A stretch of 10,603 bases of DNA from Sphingobacteriales bacterium (GTDB lineage: Bacteria; Bacteroidota; Bacteroidia; Chitinophagales; Chitinophagaceae). Position 1 is the stretch's first letter. Every line of letters starts with the position of its first letter. Position numbers and translations under genes: made by a program. The notes under the pieces are model-generated. The model did no database searches. It saw only the letters and a list, made by a program, of their open reading frames with translations, and had not been told where the DNA came from. The DNA lies in contig JAHEFC010000045.1 in assembly GCA_024640385.1 (NCBI GenBank), positions 1 through 10,603 on the forward strand, given 5' to 3'. Of this stretch, positions 5,871 through 10,603 are shown one piece after another.

Positions 5871-7739
5871 ATGTTCTCAAATTATGATGTGATTGTTGTT
5901 GGAGCCGGCCATGCTGGTTGTGAAGCCGCCGCTGCGGCAGCCAATATGGGTAGTCGTGTGTTGCTGGTGACGATGAACTTGCAGACTATTGCCCAAATGA
6001 GCTGCAATCCTGCCATGGGTGGCATTGCGAAGGGCCAGATCGTGAGGGAGATCGACGCTATGGGCGGGTATTCCGGGATTGTGACCGACCAGACCATGAT
6101 CCAATTCAGGATGTTGAACAGGTCGAAAGGTCCTGCCATGTGGAGCCCCAGGGCGCAAAGCGACAGGATGCTATTCTCCCAAAGATGGCGGGAAATGCTG
6201 GAGGCGACCCCAAATATCGACTTTTACCAGGACATGGTGAAGGGTTTGTTGGTGAAGGATGGCCGATGTACCGGAGTGATCACGGGATTGGGACATCATA
6301 TTGAAGCCAAGGCAGTTATATTGACCAATGGGACTTTCCTGAATGGGCTTATCCATATCGGGGAGAAACAATTTGGAGGGGGCCGGATGGCCGAAAAGGC
6401 CGCTACTGGCATAACTGAGCAATTGGTGGAACTTGGATTTGAAAGCGACCGCCTTAAAACGGGCACTCCTCCCAGGATCGACGGCAGATCCCTGGACTAC
6501 TCTAAAATGGAAGAACAGAAAGGGGATCAGGAGGTCACCGGCTTTTCTTATTTGGATCTGCCCCGGATCAACGGATCCAATCAGAAAAGCTGCTGGATTA
6601 CGTATACCGACCAATCCGTGCATGATATCTTAAAAACCGGCTTTGACAGGAGCCCCATGTATGCCGGCAGAATTGAAGGCGTAGGCCCCAGGTATTGCCC
6701 CAGCATAGAAGATAAGATCAACCGATTCGCAGAGAGGGAAAGACATCAACTGTTCGTGGAACCAGAAGGATGGAATACAATAGAGATCTATGTCAATGGT
6801 TTTTCTACCTCCTTACCTGAGGAAGTCCAGTTTGCCGCCTTGAGAAAAGTTCCCGGTTTTGAAAATTGTAGGATGTTCAGGCCGGGCTATGCCATTGAAT
6901 ACGACTATTTCCCGCCCACTCAGCTTCATTACTCGTTGGAAACCAAGCAGTTAGAAAATCTGTTCTTTGCCGGGCAGATCAATGGGACCACAGGTTACGA
7001 GGAAGCCGCCTGCCAGGGCCTGATGGCCGGAATGAATGCACACCTTAAAGTGCAGGGTGAAGAGCCCCTGATCCTTAAAAGAAGCGAGGCATATATTGGG
7101 GTACTGATCGACGACCTTATCAGCAAGGGCACCGAAGAGCCTTATCGCATGTTTACCAGCCGGGCAGAGTTTAGAACACTTCTGCGGCAGGATAATGCCG
7201 ATTTAAGGTTGACGGAAAAGTCTAATATGTTGGGATTGGCAAGCCGTGAGAGGCTGGAGGCCGTAAAATCCAAGCAGGAAGCAGTGGAGCGGATCAAACG
7301 GGTTATGAATGAGCTGACTATTGAGCCTGCTGAAATTAATGCCTTTTTACAGCAAAAAGATTCCGCTTCACTTACTCAAAAACAGAAACTAGGGCAGATC
7401 ATCCTAAGGCCAAATATTTCCCTGGAAGAGTTAACGACTGAAATTCCATCGATAAAGGCGGTTTTTGAAAGAGAAAACAAGGAACACTTGCAACAAGCCG
7501 AGATCCAGGTGAAATACGACGTATATATAGGCAAGGAGAAAGAACTCGTATCACGCATGAACCAAATGGAGGAACTGGAGATCCCCACCACCTTCGATTA
7601 TAAAAAAGTCCAGGCCATCAGTGCGGAAGCGCGTGAAAAACTCAACCGCATCAAGCCACGTACACTGGGGCAGGCATCCAGGATATCGGGCATCAATCCC
7701 AGTGATGTCCAGATTCTTATGGTTTACATGGGTCGATGA
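5871..7739 (+). CDS. mnmG: tRNA uridine-5-carboxymethylaminomethyl(34) synthesis enzyme MnmG (GidA)
   Basis: A 622-residue FAD enzyme that, with the GTPase MnmE, installs the carboxymethylaminomethyl group on U34 of certain tRNAs, using methylene-THF. The N-terminal Rossmann motif GAGHAG (11-16) binds FAD. CNPAMGG (45-51) includes the conserved active-site cysteine, KTGTPPRI (196-203) and GPRYCPSIEDK (272-282, second key cysteine C276) are intact, and GQINGTTGYEEAACQG (368-383) closes the flavin site. A helical C-terminal domain for MnmE and tRNA binding follows. I chose the ATG at 5871: the 33 extra codons back to 5772 translate the repeat array, parS and the promoter, and the next residues (YDVIVVGAGHAG) are the usual start of the family. 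Length matches E. coli MnmG (629). The gene often sits near the replication origin. Confidence 0.97.
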   Translation: MFSNYDVIVVGAGHAGCEAAAAAANMGSRVLLVTMNLQTIAQMSCNPAMGGIAKGQIVREIDAMGGYSGIVTDQTMIQFRMLNRSKGPAMWSPRAQSDRMLFSQRWREMLEATPNIDFYQDMVKGLLVKDGRCTGVITGLGHHIEAKAVILTNGTFLNGLIHIGEKQFGGGRMAEKAATGITEQLVELGFESDRLKTGTPPRIDGRSLDYSKMEEQKGDQEVTGFSYLDLPRINGSNQKSCWITYTDQSVHDILKTGFDRSPMYAGRIEGVGPRYCPSIEDKINRFAERERHQLFVEPEGWNTIEIYVNGFSTSLPEEVQFAALRKVPGFENCRMFRPGYAIEYDYFPPTQLHYSLETKQLENLFFAGQINGTTGYEEAACQGLMAGMNAHLKVQGEEPLILKRSEAYIGVLIDDLISKGTEEPYRMFTSRAEFRTLLRQDNADLRLTEKSNMLGLASRERLEAVKSKQEAVERIKRVMNELTIEPAEINAFLQQKDSASLTQKQKLGQIILRPNISLEELTTEIPSIKAVFERENKEHLQQAEIQVKYDVYIGKEKELVSRMNQMEELEIPTTFDYKKVQAISAEAREKLNRIKPRTLGQASRISGINPSDVQILMVYMGR

Positions 7740-7847
7740 TAAATTGCGGTCAACCAGAAAATGTTTAAGTTTTTATTGCACATTTGCAAAAACCGCTATA
7801 CATTATAAAGCTATATTGTCCTAGCTAACCTTTACCCAGCCGCTGCC

Positions 7848-8810
7848 ATGAAAAAACTTTTACTGCTTTTCAGTACTGTGGTCATCAGTATATTCTTTTT
7901 TTATTCATGTGATCACTCTTCGCGCTCCGCCAGAACAAGCCTTGCAGGCATAGGGAGTTTCAGGCCTAAAGAAACAGCCTCAGTAGAGCGGGGGAAGTAT
8001 TTGGCCTGGCAGGTGATGGCTTGCATGGATTGCCATAGTAAACGGGATTTTTCTAAATTTTCAGGTCCTGTTGTTCCCGGCACTGAAGGAATGGGTGGGG
8101 AAAAATTCGGTCCTGAACTGGGTTTGCCGGGAACGGTTTATGGGAGAAATATTACCCCTGCCGGAATTGGTAACTGGACCGATGATGAACTGATCAGGGC
8201 CATCACCATGGGGATCAGTAAAAATGGTGATACGCTATTTCCGTTGATGCCTTACCTCGCTTATTCAAAAATGAACAGGCAGGATCTGACTGATATCATC
8301 AAATACATCCGAACGCTGAAACCGATAGAAAATAAAGTTCCCGCGCGCGAGTTATTCATGCCCATAGCCATGGCGGTCCCCACTCAGCAGCCCAACCCTT
8401 ATCTGGATAAGAATCAGAAACCGGATATAAAAGACAAAATAAAATATGGGGAGTATTTATTTTCCATGGCATCATGCAGCGACTGTCATACTCCAAGAAA
8501 CCGTGGAGTGCCTGATTTTACAAGGTTTGCAGGAGGAGGTAATATTTTCAAACATGAAAAATTCACAGTACATATTCCGAACATAACTCCTGATACATCA
8601 GGTATCGGACTGTGGACGGAGAAAATGTTTTTACAAAAATTCAGGGCGAATGCTGCTGATGATTATGTGAATAGGGACCCTGCGACATTCAATTCTTATA
8701 TGCCCTGGTCGCTGTTCGGTAAAATGAAAGAGGAAGATCTCAAAGCAATATATGCATACCTGAGAACCATTAAGCCTTTGCAGGGACGGGTGTATCCGTG
8801 GGGCAGTTAA
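7848..8810 (+). CDS. Diheme cytochrome c lipoprotein
   Basis: A 320-residue predicted lipoprotein with two c-type heme domains. The signal peptide (about 1-20) ends in a lipobox-like FFYSC, giving Cys21 as the lipidated residue. Heme sites are CMDCH (59-63) and CSDCH (210-214). Probable axial methionines are M134 (FPLMPY) and M285 (NSYMPW), and each domain carries NITP (101-104; 246-249) and a glycine-rich W(T)xxE/D segment typical of cytochromes that partner dehydrogenases. It should sit in the periplasm on a membrane and shuttle electrons, but no dehydrogenase or oxidase gene is adjacent, so the partner is unknown. The stop is followed directly by a perfect 33-bp hairpin. The 108-bp upstream gap shows TTTG at 7783-7786 but no convincing -7 box. 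Confidence 0.9.
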   Translation: MKKLLLLFSTVVISIFFFYSCDHSSRSARTSLAGIGSFRPKETASVERGKYLAWQVMACMDCHSKRDFSKFSGPVVPGTEGMGGEKFGPELGLPGTVYGRNITPAGIGNWTDDELIRAITMGISKNGDTLFPLMPYLAYSKMNRQDLTDIIKYIRTLKPIENKVPARELFMPIAMAVPTQQPNPYLDKNQKPDIKDKIKYGEYLFSMASCSDCHTPRNRGVPDFTRFAGGGNIFKHEKFTVHIPNITPDTSGIGLWTEKMFLQKFRANAADDYVNRDPATFNSYMPWSLFGKMKEEDLKAIYAYLRTIKPLQGRVYPWGS

Positions 8811-8895
8811 ATTAGAGAGGAAGAGAGGCGGACAGTCAGAGAGAAAAAATTGGAAACTCTTCCTCTCTGACTGTCCGCCTCTCTTCCTCTCTAAT
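8811..8895. terminator. Perfect 33-bp-arm hairpin between convergent genes
   Basis: The arms 8811-8843 and 8863-8895 are perfectly complementary, with a 19-nt spacer (8844-8862). The element begins on the base after the cytochrome stop codon and ends one base before the stop of the opposing gene, filling 85 of 86 bp. It is GA-rich on the plus strand left arm and belongs with the imperfect hairpins at 206-283 and 10222-10297. Role as bidirectional terminator is inferred from position and fold. Confidence 0.85.
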
Positions 8896-8896
8896 A

Positions 8897-9361
8897 TTAT
8901 GCAGCTTCTACTACAAGGAATTTTTCTGACACCTCTGTATTTTCGTCTGCCTGTATCATTTGCCGTTTGTTGAGGTAGAGCATCACATTGGCCATCCATT
9001 CATTATATCCAAACCGGATCAACTGAATCTGGCGTTGTTTTTCCCTGGTTGAAAGGCTGTTTTCCCATTGTTCGATGCTGATGCAGAGTTTTTCACCGAT
9101 TTCATGCATCCGTTCCTGCTCCTGTTCGAACAGGCTGACCATAAATGGGGCTGAGATGGCAAGCGATGGAAATAATAATTTTTCCTCCTCTACTGTAGTC
9201 AGTTTGGCAAATCCTATCAATTCGCAGATCCCGTCTAAGGTTTCTTTTACCTGTTCATGGTTGCCAGCATCCAAAACCTGTATCCGCAACCCCGTTTCAT
9301 ACAACCTCGATCTAAGTTCTTTCTGCAAACCTCCGATCCTTTTTTCTTCTGTCGTTCTCAT
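8897..9361 (-). CDS. Hemerythrin-like four-helix protein lacking most iron ligands (tentative)
   Basis: A 154-residue, mainly helical cytoplasmic protein. Its layout resembles Bacteroidota hemerythrin (HHE) domains: a helix leading to EEEKLLFPSL (58-67), a segment LFEQEQERMHEIGEKL (77-92), and a last helix FGYNEWMANVMLYLNKRQMI (117-136). In canonical members these positions read HxxEE-FPxL, EHExxH and QHMNKEE; here T/V, Q and Y replace several histidines and RQ replaces the EE pair. Only H86 and some glutamates remain, so di-iron binding seems unlikely. It could be a structural or regulatory descendant, or an unrelated helical protein. It has its own promoter (TAGCTTTG, 9432-9439), and GGAAGG directly precedes the ATG. 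It is divergent from the Crp/Fnr regulator gene. Confidence 0.5.
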   Translation of the reverse strand: MRTTEEKRIGGLQKELRSRLYETGLRIQVLDAGNHEQVKETLDGICELIGFAKLTTVEEEKLLFPSLAISAPFMVSLFEQEQERMHEIGEKLCISIEQWENSLSTREKQRQIQLIRFGYNEWMANVMLYLNKRQMIQADENTEVSEKFLVVEAA

Positions 9362-9431
9362 CCTTCCTGTTTTTTCTGTTAATCATCTGTTGTTTCCTTA
9401 CCGTCCTTAATTCTTCCTTAGTTTGACGATA

Positions 9432-9462
9432 CAAAGCTAAGTTTTGTTACATCCAATGTCAA
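9432..9462 (-). promoter_or_regulatory. Promoter of the hemerythrin-like gene
   Basis: On the minus strand TTG (9460-9462) is followed after 20 nt by TAGCTTTG (9432-9439), an exact TAnnTTTG box at the usual spacing. The leader would be about 65-70 nt. Confidence 0.6.
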
Positions 9463-9532
9463 TAACATAATGATGTGAACTTCAATAATGACAAGGCTTC
9501 TGTACGGATGTTGCACGGGATGAGCGGCGCTC

Positions 9533-9563
9533 TTTGTTAACTAACCTTAAAAGCCTAATTTTA
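9533..9563 (+). promoter_or_regulatory. Probable promoter of the Crp/Fnr regulator gene
   Basis: TTTG (9533-9536), a 19-nt spacer, then TAATTTTA (9556-9563), which departs from TAnnTTTG only in the last base. The leader would be about 30 nt. It is back-to-back with the opposing promoter in the 236-bp gap 9362-9597, which holds no other gene. Confidence 0.5.
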
Positions 9564-9597
9564 TCAGATTCAAGAAATTGGCTAAAACCCTTGCTAA

Positions 9598-10224
9598 ATG
9601 TACACTCCAGAGGAACTGATGAAATTATTTCCGATGTTCGATACCGAGCTTGCCCGTTATATTTCCACGATCGGTGAAAGCAAAACTTTTGAAGAAGGGT
9701 CGATAATGATGAAGACTGGTCAGTACTTCCGGGCCACCATGCTCATTATCAGCGGGAAAGTTAAATTGTACAGGGAGGGGGAGGATGGGGGTGAATTCTT
9801 TATGTACTTTCTTGAAAGGGGAAATGCCTGCGCATTAAGTATGATCTGTGCTACCCGTAACCAGGCAAGTGAGATCATGGCCGTGGCCGTGGAAGAAACG
9901 GAAGTGCTGATGATCCCGATAAGTTACATGGACGAACTGATGACCAAGTATAAGGGCTGGTATTATTTCGTGCTGGAAACCTACCGCTCAAGGTTTGAAG
10001 AGCTGCTGGTAGTGATCGACAATATCGCATTCAAGAACATGGATGAAAGACTGGACTGGTACCTGAAAAGACAATCTGAAAAGATCGGCAAGCACATCAA
10101 TCTAACCCACCAGCAAATTGCAAACGACCTGAATTCTTCCCGGGAGGTGATCTCCAGGCTGCTGAAGAAAATGGAAATTAATAAGATGGTCATCCTGCAT
10201 AGAAACTCTATTGAGCTGGTATAA
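9598..10224 (+). CDS. Crp/Fnr family transcriptional regulator
   Basis: A 208-residue dimeric DNA-binding regulator. The N-terminal cyclic-nucleotide-binding-type beta roll spans about 15-115, a dimer helix about 118-145, and a winged helix-turn-helix about 150-208. The HTH reads THQQIANDLNSSREVISRLLKKME (170-193); R182, E183 and R187 align with CRP R180, E181 and R185, which read GTGA half-sites. The region where cAMP-binding CRP has its GE...R-S signature is instead GNACALSMICATRNQASE (75-92), so cAMP is probably not the signal. Cys78 and Cys84 sit there and could make it thiol- or redox-responsive; no Fnr-type N-terminal cysteine cluster exists. Downstream lie a hairpin, a CRP-like operator and a TauE/SafE transporter gene, which is the likely target. 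Confidence 0.92.
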   Translation: MYTPEELMKLFPMFDTELARYISTIGESKTFEEGSIMMKTGQYFRATMLIISGKVKLYREGEDGGEFFMYFLERGNACALSMICATRNQASEIMAVAVEETEVLMIPISYMDELMTKYKGWYYFVLETYRSRFEELLVVIDNIAFKNMDERLDWYLKRQSEKIGKHINLTHQQIANDLNSSREVISRLLKKMEINKMVILHRNSIELV

Positions 10225-10297
10225 GAGAGTCAAAAAGCCGGAACGTCAGAGAGTAAGAATTCTCACTCTCTACCTCTCTTTCTCTCTGCCTCTCTAA
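10222..10297 (+). terminator. Imperfect GA/CT-rich hairpin after the regulator gene
   Basis: The arms 10222-10257 and 10262-10297 pair at 24 of 36 positions around an AATT loop. The stem starts with the regulator's stop codon. It is the third member of the family seen at 206-283 and 8811-8895, here between two genes on the same strand, so it probably separates their transcripts. Confidence 0.6.
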
Positions 10298-10300
10298 CTA

Positions 10301-10316
10301 GGTGATTTTGGTCACC
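10301..10316. promoter_or_regulatory. CRP-like operator GGTGA-N6-TCACC
   Basis: GGTGATTTTGGTCACC is a palindrome whose core GTGA-N6-TCAC equals the E. coli CRP site (TGTGA-N6-TCACA). Its centre, 10308.5, lies about 40 bp before the transcription start predicted from the -7 box at 10338-10345, the class II activator position. The Crp-family gene ending 77 bp upstream is the obvious candidate to bind it. Binding is inferred. Confidence 0.6.
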
Positions 10317-10337
10317 ATTCAGGCAGCATCGGCATTT

Positions 10338-10345
10338 TACTTTTG
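10338..10345 (+). promoter_or_regulatory. Bacteroidota -7 element (TACTTTTG) of the TauE/SafE gene
   Basis: An exact TAnnTTTG match 4 nt before the ATG at 10350. The nearest upstream TTTG (10307-10310) lies 27 nt away, too far for a normal -33 element and inside the CRP-like palindrome, which fits an activator-dependent promoter. Confidence 0.6.
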
Positions 10346-10349
10346 CGCC

Positions 10350-10603
10350 ATGGAAATAATGGAAATTCTCGGCTATTTCGCATCGTTACTGATCGGCATA
10401 TCATTAGGACTTATCGGCGGCGGCGGTTCAATTCTTACCGTTCCGGTGCTGGTTTACCTGTTCAGTGTAAACCCGGTACTGGCTACAGCTTATTCCCTTT
10501 TCATCGTGGGCAGTACCAGCCTGGTGGGTGTTCTCCCCAAGTACAAGGATGGCCTCGTAAATATGAAAACCGCGATTATTTTTGGAATTCCCTCTATTGC
10601 AGC
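10350..10603 (+). CDS. TauE/SafE family transporter, N-terminal part
   Basis: An open frame of 84 codons running off the right edge. The predicted protein begins MEIMEILGYFASLLIGISLG, a first membrane helix, and continues LIGGGGSILTVPVLVYL (about residues 21-37), the glycine-rich signature of TauE/SafE permeases, then VLATAYSLFIVGSTSLVG, a second hydrophobic segment. Characterised relatives export sulfite, sulfoacetate or take part in related sulfur-compound traffic; the substrate here cannot be told from the N-terminus. The ATG at 10350 lies 4 nt after a -7 box; the ATG three codons later is a possible alternative start. Position next to a Crp/Fnr gene and a CRP-like palindrome suggests regulation by that protein. 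I recall such pairs in Bacteroidota with persulfide or rhodanese genes, which would lie outside this window. Confidence 0.88.
   Translation, partial: MEIMEILGYFASLLIGISLGLIGGGGSILTVPVLVYLFSVNPVLATAYSLFIVGSTSLVGVLPKYKDGLVNMKTAIIFGIPSIA

Noticed and set aside
7740..7847. Promoter for the cytochrome gene
   Set aside because: TTTG at 7783-7786 and TATATTG at 7812-7818 are 25 nt apart and the second is a poor -7 match, so I did not list it.
8631..8999. A 122-codon minus-strand open frame spanning the perfect hairpin
   Set aside because: It crosses the hairpin and overlaps parts of two genes in another frame, with no recognisable product.
9474..9489. TGTGA half-site in the gap upstream of the Crp/Fnr gene as an autoregulatory operator
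   Set aside because: After the 6-nt spacer the second half is ATAAT, not TCACA, so there is no palindrome.

Overview
The window looks like chromosomal DNA of a Bacteroidota bacterium, most likely from the Chitinophagaceae or a near relative. The reasons are the recurring TAnnTTTG promoter element just upstream of start codons, the general lack of Shine-Dalgarno sequences, a YbeY with the KDK variant of its zinc motif, and the set of protein families. Family-level placement is inference. I see no phage, transposon, tRNA, rRNA or CRISPR array. Protein content is ordinary; the unusual material is between and across the genes.

Layout. Positions 1-207 hold the 3' end of asnS (+), which converges on a tandem universal stress protein gene (-, 285-1109). 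A 261-bp gap (1110-1370) is filled largely by heptanucleotide repeats. A DUF3089 lipoprotein (-, 1371-2390) diverges from a chromate transporter family gene (+, 2472-3731). nadD and feoA follow on the minus strand (3799-4636). From 4682 a plus-strand block runs ybeY, a secreted CAP-domain protein, then mnmG (gidA). A diheme cytochrome c lipoprotein (7848-8810) converges on a hemerythrin-like gene that seems to have lost its iron ligands (8897-9361, -). That gene diverges from a Crp/Fnr regulator (9598-10224, +), which is followed by the start of a TauE/SafE transporter (10350 to the window end).

Signals of most interest. (1) Two near-consensus parS centromere sites, 5120-5135 and 5839-5854, lie 719 bp apart and bracket the CAP gene. 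The first contains the ybeY stop and the CAP GTG start; the second abuts the mnmG promoter. (2) A GTGA-N6-TCAC palindrome (10301-10316), matching the core E. coli CRP site, lies about 40 bp upstream of the predicted TauE/SafE transcription start. It follows directly after a gene for a Crp-family protein that keeps the R-E-x3-R recognition-helix residues. (3) Three GA/CT-rich long hairpins sit at gene ends, one with perfect 33-bp arms filling the convergent gap after the cytochrome gene. (4) GCAGGTT/GCAACCT heptad arrays occur at two places. (5) TAnnTTTG boxes end 3-8 nt before the start codons of feoA, ybeY, mnmG and the TauE gene, implying almost leaderless mRNAs.

How the genes work together. 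ybeY (rRNA maturation), mnmG (tRNA wobble modification), asnS and nadD are housekeeping genes. The Crp-type regulator and the TauE/SafE transporter probably form a small regulon. No complete new defence or biosynthetic system is visible.
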